Origin: Nannochloropsis salina CCMP1776
Taxonomy: Eukaryota; Sar; Eustigmatophyceae; Eustigmatales; Monodopsidaceae
Direction of reading: 5' to 3'
Length of the DNA: 64,000 nt
NCBI GenBank assembly: GCA_004565275.1
Contig: SDOX01000128.1
Span: forward strand, 839 to 64,838
Under the pieces are notes generated by a model that saw nothing but the letters and a program-made list of their open reading frames with translations, made no database searches and was not told where the DNA came from. The position numbers and the translations under genes were made by a program. Below, piece by piece: positions 22,034 through 33,239 of the stretch. Each line of letters begins with the position of its first letter. Position 1 is the first letter of the stretch.

Positions 22034-24967
22034 TTACAGCGTGATGTACACTCCTCCCTCCCTCCCCTCCCTCCCTCCCTTCCCTCCATCCTCCGGCGTC
22101 ACCCACACCTTCTCCCCCTCCCTCGCCCCCTCTTCCCGCAAAGTATCCAAGAGCCCGACCGCCTCCAACCCTTCCCGGACCCGTTCTTCGAACATGTAGT
22201 AATCCACATCCACCAAGGTCAGCGCCAGGGACGTTACCTTGGGATGGATCGCCCTCCATCCCTCCTTCTCTCCCTCCCTCACCCGCTCCACCCACCCGGC
22301 CTCTAGTGTCGGCTCTGGGGCAGGGGAGGGAGGGAGGGAGGGAGGGAGGGCGGCGTCCACCTTCTCAAGGAGGCGGGCCACTCGGCGCATGAGCTCTGAG
22401 GTGTTCTCACGCGCGGCGGCAGAAATTTCCAGAAGCCGAGTGTGGCCCATATGGGTGAGAAGGGAGGCCTGAAGGGAGGGAGGGAGGGAAGGAGGGAGGG
22501 AGGAAGGGAGAAAGGGAGGAAGGGAGGGCGTAGGAAAGAATTATGGGCGGTCGCATTGCCGAGCCTGTGCAACCAAGGAAGATAGATTGGAGGGAAGGAA
22601 AGAAGGGAAGGAAAGAGGGATGGAGGGATGGAGGGAGGAGGGCAGTACCTTCAGATCGGGAACTTTGTCTCGGACGTGGGGGAGGTCGATTTTATTTAAG
22701 GCCACCACTTGAGGCTTACTTGCCAGGATAGGGTTGAAGAGGACGAGTTCCTGAAGGAGGAGGGAGAAGGGAGGGAAGAAGGAGCGGAAGTAAGATCAGG
22801 AGGGTGATGCGGAGGCTTTCCTGCCAAGGTGAGAAGTGTTCTCTTTGTCCACCGAGGAAGGGAATTTTACCGTCCTGCTTCCCCCCCCCTCTTCCCCTCC
22901 CTCCCTCCTTCCCTCCCTCCCTGCCTGATTAATGGCGACCAGATCTCCGACAGGGTCAAGGGAGGAGCCGTCGACGACATGGATGATGATGCGACAACGC
23001 TCAATGTGCCGAAGGAAGGCGAGACCCAGGCCTGGAGGGAGGGAGGGAGGGAGGGAGGGAGGGAGGGAGAAAGTGAGTAGACGGAGCCTTCGTCTGACGC
23101 ACTGCACCAAGAGGAAGCGAAGCGAGAAAAGGCAGAAACTGGAGAGGAGAAGAGAAAAAAATGCGAAGAGTCAAGGGGGAAGGGGGGGCCAAGGGAGGGA
23201 GGGAGGGAGGGAGGGAGGGAGGGAGGGAAGGCCATGCGCACCCAAGCCTCGATGTGCCCCCTCTAGGAGACCGGGAATGTCTGAAATGACGATTCCTTTG
23301 CCTCGCACTCCCCCCGTGGAGGCGTAGTCGAGAGGGTCACCGTCACACACGCCTAGGGACGGAGGGAGGGAAGGAGGGAGTGAAGGAGGGAGGGAGGGAG
23401 GACGACCAGTAGGCGCGCGCTGTGTATCAAATCTGTGCATTTGAAGGCGCCAAGGAGGACCGGGACCAAGGCAACTGGATCGCCCCTACTCAACTCCCTG
23501 AACGCTATCATCCACCTCCTCAGACGCCCCCCCCACCCACCTAGATTCGGCACCAGCGTCGTAAACGGATAGTCGGCAATTTTCGGCCTGGCGTTGGAAA
23601 CGGCCGCCAAGAGGGTGCTTTTCCCCGCATTGGGACAGCCCACCAGGCCCACGTCCGCCACCTAGGGAGGGGAGGAAGGGAATAGAGAGGGAGGGAGGGG
23701 GGAGGGAGGGAGGGAGGGAGGGAGGGAGGGAGGGAGGCAGGCAGGGAGAGAGGTTGATCAAAGTGTCTCTGGAAACGCGTGCCTCCTATCTCTCCTCCCT
23801 CCGCGGCTTTCCCGCCCTCCCTTCTCCTTCGCCCTACCCCTCCCTCCATTCCCACCAGTTTCAGCTCCACATCGAACCATCCCCTCGCACCCCGCTGGGG
23901 GGGGGAGGCCTTTCCCGTCATCCTCCCTCCTTTCAGGCTCGCGTTGCCCATCCCGCCTTCCCCTCCTTTCGCCACCACCAACCGCTCTCCGTCCTCCTTG
24001 AGCTCTCCGAAGAGACGGCGGGGCTCATGTTGGTAGAGCATTGTGCCGGGGGGGACCTAAAGGGGAAGGGAGGAAGGAAGGAGGGAGGGAGGGAGGGAGG
24101 GAGGGAGGGAGGGAGGGAGGGAGGGAGGAGGGAGGGAGGGGAATGGCGGTGGGAAAGGAAGGGTTTGAGAGCAGGTAAGAGGATTGACCTAAAACTATTT
24201 CCAGACATCAAGTGAACAGGGGAGTTACATACAGCATAGACGAAGAAGGGAGGTGGGAAGGAGGGAGGGAGGGAGGGAGGGGGAATGGAGGGAAAGAGGG
24301 GGTACCTTGACCTCCACGCCTTGGCCGTCCGCTCCATTCTTCAACTGCCGGTCCCCATCCTTCCCATTCTCGGCATGGAAAGAAGCCCGGCCCCGGAATG
24401 CCTGTGTGTGCAAGAGGAAGGGGAAGAGGGAGGGAGGGAGGGGAGGGAGGGGAGGGAGGGGAGGGAGGGAGGTCTGGTCAATCTTCCTCGCCCCTCCCAC
24501 CCTTCCGCCCCTCCCACCCTTCCTCCCCTCCCTTCCCTACCCCCCCGGCCGTCCCACGCCCCTACCTGCAAGGTGTTGATCTTCCTGTCGCAAACGAAGA
24601 CCACGTCTCCGCCCTTCCCGCCGCTGCCGCCGTCCGCCATCCCCTTCTGCCGCCCGTTCAACAGCTTGAAGGTGGCCGCCCCGGCCCCCCCTGACCCGGC
24701 TCTGACATACATTTGTGCTTGGTCAAAAAACGCAAATTCTGGGTCCACATTCCGGAGACCCAAGCGCTCTTCATTGACCATTGAAAATCGGCGATTTGCC
24801 CGGATGTGCGCATGCGATGAGGCAGGAGGGGAGAGGGAGGGAAGGCGCAGGGCGATGCGGGAGAGGAAAGGACGAGGAAGAATGAAGCAACAGGGGCTTG
24901 ATGCTCTCGCCGCATTCACTGCGATACACGTGGTGGATGCATGTGCGAGCTGGAGAAGGATTGCCAT
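22034..24967 (-). CDS. OBG: Obg/CgtA family GTPase, probably plastid
   Basis: Ribosome-assembly GTPase. Eight exons on the minus strand: 24967-24566, 24401-24306, 24056-23856, 23661-23541, 23352-23242, 23031-22925, 22750-22649 and 22468-22034, total 525 codons. Domains in order: leader; glycine-rich Obg fold ([52 protein letters not shown]); G domain with G1 GCPNAGKST, switch region [15 protein letters not shown]3 [12 protein letters not shown], then [13 protein letters not shown] and G4 NKIDLP; G5 ISAAAREN; and a C-terminal OCT-like tail ([19 protein letters not shown]). The leader from ATG 24967 ([12 protein letters not shown]...) resembles a signal plus transit peptide, so plastid is likely; an ATG at 25150 is an alternative. 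Intron 6 begins with GC, not GT. The last exon has long acidic inserts. Confidence 0.9.
24079..24141 (+). repeat. (GGGA)n tract in an Obg intron
   Basis: Run of GGGAGGGA units in the second intron of the minus-strand Obg gene; in the sense of the gene it is a CCCT tract upstream of the acceptor. Confidence 0.9.
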
Positions 24968-25673
24968 GGAGAGGAAGGAAGGCAAAGGGGAGAGGCGGAG
25001 GCGACGGACGGAGAGACAGGGCAGGGCCGATCGTGACAACCCCTGCCCGCGATGGACGAGTACAGAAAAAAGGTCCAATATGGATGGCGTGTGGCGACGA
25101 TCGACGCTACTCCTTCCTGTGGACAGAGCCGGGCCGTGAAGACCCTCCATGGCCCTCGGTCTGCTTCAGGAGCGAGGGGGGATGAAAAGGTGGAGAGCTT
25201 GGAAACAAGAACGCTAGTTTTCGGACACTAGCCGCACAAAAGGGGAGGAAGCCACCCTCTTAAAGCATTGCATAACAGTCTTTCGTTGTTACAGTATGTC
25301 CTCGCTTGAGAAAGCGAATTTATTATGTTGTACAACTGGCAGGAGTAATCAACGAGGGGTTGAGTTGAAGTTTTGGACAGCCGTGTCGTAAGTATCTCCC
25401 CCTTTCCCAAGCTTAGGTTTTTACAATCTATTCCTTTCTTCTTTACGTCTCATAAAATTCATTCTTCATATCCGTGTTATCAAGGTACGAAGGGCGCCGG
25501 GGCGGCACAACCAAGGTGTATGCCATAAAGAGAGTAAAGCTCTGTGGAAACGCATGCGTCACGCACATCGATGCTTTTGAGTGATATACACGGGTCGGCC
25601 TCTTACCTGCCTTGAATCCTGCGGCATAATCGTCCATCGAAGCCAAGATCTTTGTATCGACGGCGTTGCTGCG
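24968..25673. other. Intergenic, divergent Obg / coiled-coil gene
   Basis: About 700 bases, no supported coding exon on the plus strand. On the minus strand a strong donor-like site (complement of TTACCTGCC at 25605-25613) lies in an open frame starting near 25718 but no family is recognised. Confidence 0.4.
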
Positions 25674-27033
25674 ATGTCTTCTTGCCCTCAATGCTACGTG
25701 GGACAATGCCGGAAACACAAGGTTTCTTCCTCCCTCCCCTCTCTCCCTTCCTTCAAGCCCCCCTCCCTCCTTTCGTTCCTCTTTCCCTCCTTCCCTCCAC
25801 CTCGTCCTTATCTTTCCTCCTCATTTCTCCGATCATCGTGCATGTAGAAACGAGAAAGAATACCCAAAGAGGACGTCTCATCCGTTCTTAATATCGCCAT
25901 CTCCCCTCTCATTCCGCCCTTCCTCCCTCTCTCCCTCCCTCCCTCCCTCCCTTCCTCCCTTCCTCTGTCAGCTTCAAGACCACGGAGCCCGCGAACGCGC
26001 CCTTCTCTCATCTCGATCGGAGCTGCAAAGGCGTCTGTACGAGAGCCTGGTCCAACCGCATGTGGACACGTTGAAAACCACCAAAAAAGCCACGGCTGAG
26101 GCGGAGGCCGGTCACTGCCGGTATCGAGACGCGGTGGGAAAAGACAGAGAGAAAGCTCAGAGGCAGAAGTCCAAGTTCAGCGAAGAGCAGGTTCGAAAAG
26201 TGAGTGAAAAGGGATGGAGAGGGGGGGCGAGGATACAGTGTGTGAGGACCCCAGGGGGTATGGCTGGGTTAGGCAATAGGGTGCGGCTTCTACGCGTGGC
26301 CATACAGATGCGTGCGCAGATGGGATTGCATGATTGAATTGGCTGGATCGCAAACAATTTTTTCTCATCTGCGTACTTAGGCGCAGGCCCTTGGCGGCCT
26401 TCGCGGCGACCTTTTGAGGACCATGCTGGCGAACGACAGCGATTTTGAGGACGGGGGGGAAGGGGGGAAGGAGGGAAATACAGGCACGTCGGGAGAGCCG
26501 GCGGACAGGTAGGTGGGAGTGGTGGAAAGGGAAATAATGGTGAGAGATGGGGTATCTGGGCTGGGAAGAGATGGCTTGGTTATGTATTGAATGGCCGTGT
26601 GTCTCGTTACCCACTCTTGTTTTCCCGTAGGAAGAAAAAAAGAAGACGGGAAGCTGCGGAGCGGGAGGAGCGGAAAGAAAGGAAGAAGAAGAAGAAGGCG
26701 CTACGGAAAGAGGAGGACAGGAAGAAGAAGAAGCGGAAGGAGGAGAAAAGGAAGAAGAAGAGGAGGAGGAGTGACGTCCGCAGCAAAAAAGATCCGAGGG
26801 ACGGTTCAAGTCCAAGTGCCGAAAGAGGAACGACAGCGAAGCAAGAGCCAGATACGCGGGGAGCCAAGGAAGGGAAGGACGGAGAGGAGATGCCCACGCC
26901 GCCTTCGCCCTCCCCTCCCGTCGCAGGGAAGGCCAGCCCGCTCAGCGGTCGAAGCACGTCGGGCGGTTCCTCATCGTCCTCTTCCTCATCGTCCGCATCC
27001 TCAGAGGATGAAATTAACGGTCAGGCTGTATGA
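25674..27033 (+). CDS. Charged coiled-coil protein, unknown function
   Basis: I do not recognise the family. Four exons are proposed: 25674-25721, 25972-26199, 26381-26508 and 26631-27033, total 269 codons. Exon 1 encodes MSSCPQCYVGQCRKHK, with three cysteines and a histidine that might bind metal; its donor (AAG/GTTTCT) is weak, so this exon is the least sure. Exon 2 is a charged helix (ARERALLSSRSELQRRLYES, HVDTLKTTKKATAEAEAGH) that looks like a coiled coil. Exon 3 ends in acid residues (NDSDFEDGGEGG). Exon 4 is a long Lys/Arg/Glu run (RKKKRRREAAEREERK...) followed by a serine-rich tail ending EDEINGQAV. Such a composition suggests a nuclear, RNA- or chromatin-linked protein, but this is only inference. 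Confidence 0.5.
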
Positions 27034-28208
27034 AGACTCAGGATGGTGGGAAGTGGAGGAACGGATGCTTCCCGCCATGCCAGCGCCGAAGAGACGGGCC
27101 TGAGGGTTCAAGAAGGACAGCAGCGACGGCATTGCATGAAGGTCGGACCGGCATATTGCACAAAGCGGAGTAGGGGCATACATTTAAGAACTGGATATAT
27201 CTACGATGTTGGAAAGCGGGAGATGACTTCAAGTAAAGCACCATTCGAAGCAAGTGTTGACGTTTCTCTTCGTTTCTTTATGTTTTTTTGGGTGTTTTTT
27301 AAACCTGTTCGCGATCTATTTGGCTTAGAATTTTGCATTTGACGCAATATTAAACATTATTCTCAATCCAAAGGAGTTTATATTAAAAGACAGAGCTATG
27401 TGTGTTTCCCTCTATAATTTTACACATTCTACACATTGGCGCAATAGTGCGTCAAACCTACTGTCCGACATCTCTCTCCTCTGTAAGCATGATAAAAGAT
27501 TTCGTCAACGCCAATTACAGACGTCGTAACCGCACCCCCATGACAGGAAGTAAAACCGAGTCAGACATGTATCGTGCTGAAATGATATCATCTTTCGGTT
27601 GAAGCTCGTCGAAGAAAGAGGGTGATGATTCCCTGCCCAATGCATTGCAGGTGCCAGTAACGCATTGACAATTTCATATGTAGTGACCAAATTGTTCGAA
27701 GACTGAGGTGGGATATCTTTCTCAAGGTATATGTCTGAATGGCACATTTCTCTCTGTCGGACCCGAGATGGGCCTGAGAGAGGATCCCGACGCGTGGTAG
27801 CGCGAAGGGGCTGCCAAGAAAAGTTATGCCTATTAAAAGCAATAGACACAATCCCTCTGCAGAAGAGAGGGACCACGTCAAGCTTCGCGTGCTTTCATAG
27901 TTCTCGTAAATTTACATCATACCTTATGGTGCCGTATGGCACCCTGACTTTTTGACGTTTTCAGCGAAACATGATACCGAAGGCAGGGATATCACTGCGA
28001 TACCTCGAACTCGCTTCGACTCCCAGCCTGCATCAGAAAGCCCGACGCCAGCAAACAAAAATCACGCATCGCATCTACCACGCATTGACAGGTGTTGTTA
28101 CATTGGAGCACTGCAGGGCTTGTATCGCTTTCCCCGGGAGCGTGGACGGGGCGCGTCCCTCTTGCTGCGTCCAACCCCGGTCGCAGGAAGCTGAGGCACC
28201 GTGTTCAC
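27034..28208. other. Intergenic, no gene seen
   Basis: About 1.2 kb, more AT-rich than the neighbouring genes. Open frames on both strands (for example 27505-27876 on the minus strand) are not supported by any family pattern. Confidence 0.45.
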
Positions 28209-30699
28209 ATGGCCGGTAATCCACAGCCTGCGTCCCGTTTGAAGCCATCAATATGTTTCCATTTACTTTTAGTGGCTATGGGCAGCTTGATAACTGCTGA
28301 CTCCGCCCGGGCGTTTGCCCGTTTTCTCCGCCCATTTCCTTCATCTCCTCCCCATCACCTGCCCCTTGCCTCCCTGTCCTCCTCCTTGTCGAGCACTTCC
28401 CGTCTTCCTGACAGCAGAAGAAGCCACCGCCCGACATGGATATCAAGGAACAGGAGACAAAGAAGACAACTTTTCTTCACAACCGGACCCATACACCAAA
28501 CAATGACTCCTTCCTCCACGTCCCCTGCGACCAACACTGCGACCAACCGCTCTTGTTCGATTGATTTCGAGCGCCTGGGCCTTTTGCACGCCCCCGTCCT
28601 CCAATCCCTTCGCAAAGCGGCGGTGAATGGCAACGTAGAAGAGGCCGGTGCCCTAATCGCCCGCCTAGAGCTAGACCACGTGCCCCTGGACCTCCTCACT
28701 CTCACCCACTACATGCAAGCTTACATCGTTCGACGCGATGCCCCTGGCGCCGAAGCCGTGCTGGCCCGGATGAAAACGATGGGGCTCTTACCGGACATCG
28801 TCCCGTACTCGATGCTGTTGAATTTACACGCCAGTCGGGGCAACGTGGGCAAGGCGGAGGAAGTCTTCGGGACCATGAGGGAGGAGGGCGGCTTGGTCCC
28901 GTCGGTCCGGGCGTATACGTCCTTGATGAAGGCCTATGCCGTCTCACGCGACCCGGAGGGCGCCGAGGACGTCCTCTTTCGGATGGCGGCCGCCGGGGTG
29001 GCTCCTGATGTCCACGCCTACACGATGCTCCTCCGTGCCTACGCCAACGTGGGGGACGTGGCGGGGGCGGAGGATGTCATGCGCCGGGTGCTCCTGGCGG
29101 TGGAGGGGGGGAAGGTGGGCGGGCGGGAAGGCGGGGAGGTGGTGCCTGACCTGGTCATTTTCAATGCGTTGCTGCGTGTCTATGTGCGGAGCAAAGGGCC
29201 CGATGCGGCCAGGTTAAGAGGAGGATGGGATGCGCGGGGAGGGAGGGGGAGAGGGCAAGAGGACAGGGAGGGAGGAAGGGAAGGAAAGAAGGAACAGGGG
29301 ATTCAACAGGTCTTGAAGCGAATGGAAGCCCAAGGCCTTCGACCGGACCAGACGACGCGGGCCCTGCTGGAGACAGCGCGGGCACAGGGCGCCCAGCATC
29401 GGAAGAAGCAGCGGCTGCCGAGGAATCCAGTGATCATGAACAAGCCTGGGGGAGGTTTTCCTCCCACCCTGAATAATGGCGGGAAAGAGGGGGGTGCCAT
29501 GGACAGGGATGCAGGGACAGAGGGAAGCGGAGGGTCTCCGGAGGCCCTGCTGCGACGTCTGGCTGCGGCTTTGAAGCACGCCCCGCGTCCCTCGAACCTT
29601 CACACAGGGAGGCAACGACCGCCCGTCAATCCCCCCCTCCCCCCCTCCATCCCTTCCTCCCCTCCTTCCACCACTGCCACTGCCTCCGCACGCCGAGTCG
29701 CCGCTCCGTTCTCTCCGCTCCAGGCGTCGTCTCCTTTGTCCCCCTCTGCACGCACCCTCCCACCAGACCCCCCCCCTCAAGGTCTCCGCCCCCCCTCCCT
29801 CTCCCCTGCCCCATTCCAACGTCATGCCCCCCCCCGACGTCCAACGCCTTTTCGCCGAGCTTCTCGCCCGACAAGAAGCCCTCCGTCCCTCCCTCCTCAT
29901 CGAGGAAGAGCCTTACCTGAAGGTGCTCCGGGCCTGTGTTCTGACCAACGACGACGTGACGGCCAGGGCGGTCATCCATCTGATGCCTTCCCCTGCCCCC
30001 GCCCCCTCCCTGCCCGCCTTTAACCTCCTCCTCCACTTGCACGCCAAGCAAGGGGATACCCTGGGGGCCGAGCGGGTCCTCGGTCAAGTCCTCCAGCACG
30101 GCCTCCTCCCCACCCTCCTTTCCTACAACACCTTGCTCCACGCCTACGTCCGACGCGCGTCCCGGGCTCGGCGTGTCTCTGAGAGGGAACGACGCCGCGT
30201 TCGAGCCGTGTATGATGCTTTGCGTACCCATTGCCTCCCATCCCCATCATCTACGCCCGGGGAGCCCGATATGGGCCGAAAAGATCGCCCGGACGTGTAC
30301 ACGATGACGGCCTTGCTCCGGTGGGTGCAGCAAGCGGGCCGTGAGGGGAAGGGGGGTAAGGAAAAGAACGAGGAAGGAAGCGGGGGTGGGGAGGGCAACA
30401 TAGATTACGAAGATCATGACCAGCTGCTGTACCGCCAGGTGCTCGAGGACATAGCGGCATGGGTGCCCCTGACCGCTCGCTCCAGCCACCTTTACACGGC
30501 TTTGATGGGCGCGGCGGCCAGCCAAAAGGATTGGACTACCGTGGACGACGCGTATCGGGAAGCCAAGGAGCAACTTTTGGCTGGAATAATGCCTGCCCGG
30601 GCGTACGCATTTGTGGAGACATGCTACCAGAAAATGCAAGGGTGGCGATTGAAGCCGAAAGGGGGCTCTGAAGAAGGAGCAAGGAGTGGAGGGGGCTGA
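28209..30699 (+). CDS. Pentatricopeptide repeat (PPR) protein, probably plastid
   Basis: PPR proteins bind organellar RNA one base per repeat. From the ATG at 28209 the chain opens with a hydrophobic signal (SICFHLLLVAMGSL) ending ADSARAFARF, an A-F plastid step. PPR helices follow from about residue 150: DLLTLTHYMQAYIVRRDAPG, AEAVLARMKTMGLLPDIVPY, SMLLNLHASRGNVGKAEEVF, VRAYTSLMKAYAVSRDPEGA, VHAYTMLLRAYANVGDVAG and VPDLVIFNALLRVYVRSKG. A second block of repeats begins near 29824 (PAFNLLLHLHAKQGDT, LLSYNTLLHAYVRRA) but in another frame; the change falls in C-rich sequence at 29740-29830 with no usable splice pair, so a homopolymer error or a real break is likely. A Gly-Arg-Glu insert at 29216-29308 splits one repeat. 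The stop is at 30697-30699. Confidence 0.8.
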
Positions 30700-31107
30700 C
30701 GGTTGAGGACATGCCAAGCCGTACGACCGTGGACTTTGTCGGTCGTTCGAAAAATTTGAGAAGCCGGAGGACGAGCGTGGGCAAAGTAGGGGCCTGACCT
30801 GTAGAATATTGCTGTCCATGCAATTGGTATGTAAAATACTTCAAAACATAGCTGAGTTTCTGGAAAAACTTCCTTGTGAGACGAGGGTCTGTGACCAGTG
30901 ATTCTCCGGGTACTATGTTTCTTTTCACATTGTCACCCCCCACCTCCCATTGTCCCTCAACGAGCGAAGCGTTTCACCCCAAAGTATGTACAAGTCTCCA
31001 AAGATTGAATGCCGTTGACACAGTTGTGCTTTTGCATTCTGACACCGGCAAATGCTGCCATGTCTTCCATCCCCCCCCCATCCTCAGAGACCCGTTTCGG
31101 GTCCCGA
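30700..31107. other. Intergenic between converging genes
   Basis: About 400 bases between PPR (+) and GH17 (-) 3' ends; nothing recognised. Confidence 0.5.
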
Positions 31108-32256
31108 TTAAAGCGACGACCTTTCACCCTGGCCTTGCCATTGCACCCTGAATTTGGGCACCCCCCTCTCCGTCATTACCCCCCAGTGCGGCTCGATGCC
31201 TTCCGCTGGCTTCAATTCCTCGTCGAAAGCCTCGAACACGTACACTTCCCTCCCCGCCTCCCCCTCTTCCACCCCCAGACCTACCCATGAGACCAGCCCG
31301 TTCACGTACGTGCATGTATTCTCCACTGTTGCCGCCTCGCCCCCAGCCGTCGGCCACCCCGTCTCACCGATCACAACCCGCATGCTAGGATACCCCGATC
31401 CGGTCAGCGCCTCCTGGACCCGCTTGTACTCCGCCTCCAACCAGCTCCCATTTCGGAGCTCCCCTGCAGACCCCAAGGCGTAGGTCAAGGAAATGCCTTC
31501 TCCTGCGCTTGGGTCAGAACCAGGCTCGGCGAGAGCCTCCACGTAAGCGGGGTACGGGTGGATATTCATCATGAAAGGAGCCTTTCTCTCGTGGAAGATG
31601 GGGAGGATGAGAGAAAGGGTTTCGTTCCAAGCTTCAAGGAAAAAGGCGGGGGTATGCAGAGGGTGCAGAAGCGCCATGGTGAAGGGCACAGTCACTTTGG
31701 CACGCATATCGAGGTTGTCCAAGGCGCTGTTGACCTGCGTCAAGGCACGTGGGAGAGCGCGAGATAGGGTGGAGGGAGGTAAACTTTCGTTGGGTTCGCT
31801 GGCCAGAGCGATATATTGAATGAGAGAGTCGTACACTTGCAGGGGTTGGAGGGCTTCAAAGGCAAGGGAGGGATGGTCAGCGAGGGACAGCATCTCCTCC
31901 GTCGAAAAACCAATTGTGACAGCGGCATTCGGGATCGTTGAGGATATTAACTCTAGCGTCGCCATGTCGTGGTCAAAAAGCTTGATTTTATTCACACCTA
32001 CATCGCGCAGCAGCGCAAATGCTTGACCGGAAGGTAAGGGATTCTTGGCTAAACCAACACCGTAATTAATTCCAAGCAGAGCACGCGGGATAGAGTCTAT
32101 AAAATGCGTGCGAAGTGAGTCCTCCCCGGAGGCCGAGACTTCACGGCGAAGATTGGCGGGAAATGGATGCGTCTCTGCGGGAAGGGCTGCGACTTTCCCG
32201 AATAATAGGTACAGCAATGGTAGTGTGGGTTGCCAAAAGCGGCGTAATGGCGGCAT
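31108..32256 (-). CDS. Glycoside hydrolase family 17, beta-1,3-glucanase
   Basis: Cleaves beta-1,3-glucans such as laminarin-type storage or cell-wall glucan. Single exon, 382 residues. Signal peptide at residues 1-25 (LPLLYLLFGKVAALPAE). GH17 landmarks: LGINYGVGLAKNPLPSG near the start, VNKIKLFDHDMATLE, AAVTIGFSTEEML, IALASEPNESL holding the probable acid/base glutamate, PFMMNIHPYPAYVEAL, and the nucleophile region VVIGETGWPTAGGEAATVEN. The C-terminal VYVFEAFDEELKPAEG is the usual substrate-cleft motif. The ATG at 32256 is used because the codon three positions upstream in the open frame is GTG. Secreted or vacuolar location inferred. Confidence 0.88.
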   Translation of the reverse strand: MPPLRRFWQPTLPLLYLLFGKVAALPAETHPFPANLRREVSASGEDSLRTHFIDSIPRALLGINYGVGLAKNPLPSGQAFALLRDVGVNKIKLFDHDMATLELISSTIPNAAVTIGFSTEEMLSLADHPSLAFEALQPLQVYDSLIQYIALASEPNESLPPSTLSRALPRALTQVNSALDNLDMRAKVTVPFTMALLHPLHTPAFFLEAWNETLSLILPIFHERKAPFMMNIHPYPAYVEALAEPGSDPSAGEGISLTYALGSAGELRNGSWLEAEYKRVQEALTGSGYPSMRVVIGETGWPTAGGEAATVENTCTYVNGLVSWVGLGVEEGEAGREVYVFEAFDEELKPAEGIEPHWGVMTERGVPKFRVQWQGQGERSSL

Positions 32257-33239
32257 TCTGTTCACACAGAGACAGAAATTTTACATAACTGACATGAGGA
32301 GGAGTGATGGGTAGTAACGCGTTTCACTAAATGACCGTGGACAGTGACAATGCCTTATGCACACAGGCAATTAAAACATACATTTGTCGGGTTCGCACAT
32401 TCGACCCGTCATTACCATGTGTGATTGAAGCGTTATATGGACGTAACGGGATGTACGGACACGAAACCTCCTGGCTGCTGACAAAAGCCCCGGGCGTTGC
32501 CACTAGCGCGAAAAAGGAAACAAAGCGAGAGGAGTCACGGCATCGTCACATAAAACGGTCCCTTTTTTGTTTTCAAAAGGAGTTTAGAGCCATTTCCACG
32601 CAACAGCTTGGAGTAAGGGCATCTCAATTGCATCGCTAGCGAAGTAACGAACCACTTTCAAAAACGCCGAAATGCGTTGCGACACTTATCATGTGTGGTA
32701 CCAGCGCACATAGAGGGGAAAAAGATATATGGAAGGTTTACATAGTGACATGCACAATATTTTACGGAAAATTTTTTGTTGTTGCAAAGAATTTGATTTG
32801 GAATCTGTCTTTCGAGTCGCCCGTCTACGCTGCCAAACAAGCTCAGATAAAATAGTGTTTAGGAAATAAATACCATAAGATTTCCATGCACATGATAATT
32901 TGGCATAGTTGCAAATTGCTGCTTTAAACAAGCACTTCAAGGATTCTTAATCCATCCGAGTGTTACTATTTAGAACTCGTGGAATGCCCTGCAAAAAGGG
33001 GAAAAAACCACCTCTGCGAGTATATCGGTGGGTAAAGCGCCCCCCCAAAACAAGCAACTTGATTTAGATGGCGTTTCGTTCTTCTTGTGACAAGACAAGC
33101 TACATGTTTTCGTCCTATTGCGAACACTCTCTCCTCAAACGCGTGGCGCTGCCCTCGGCTCCGAGATGATGAGTTTCCCTCACCATAAAAAACCGAAGTC
33201 GCTGGCATCATCACCCATTATTCTACACCGCTTCCGGTT
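32257..33239. other. Intergenic, AT-richer, no gene seen
   Basis: Nearly 1 kb between the GH17 5' end and the EF1B 3' end. No supported coding exon, repeat or RNA gene. Confidence 0.5.

Noticed and set aside
24968-25150. Obg start at the upstream ATG (25150)
   Set aside because: Possible, but the ATG at 24967 gives a better signal-peptide-like start; kept as an alternative only.
27505-27876. Minus-strand open frame thought to be a transposon piece
   Set aside because: No transposase, integrase or reverse transcriptase motif could be identified.
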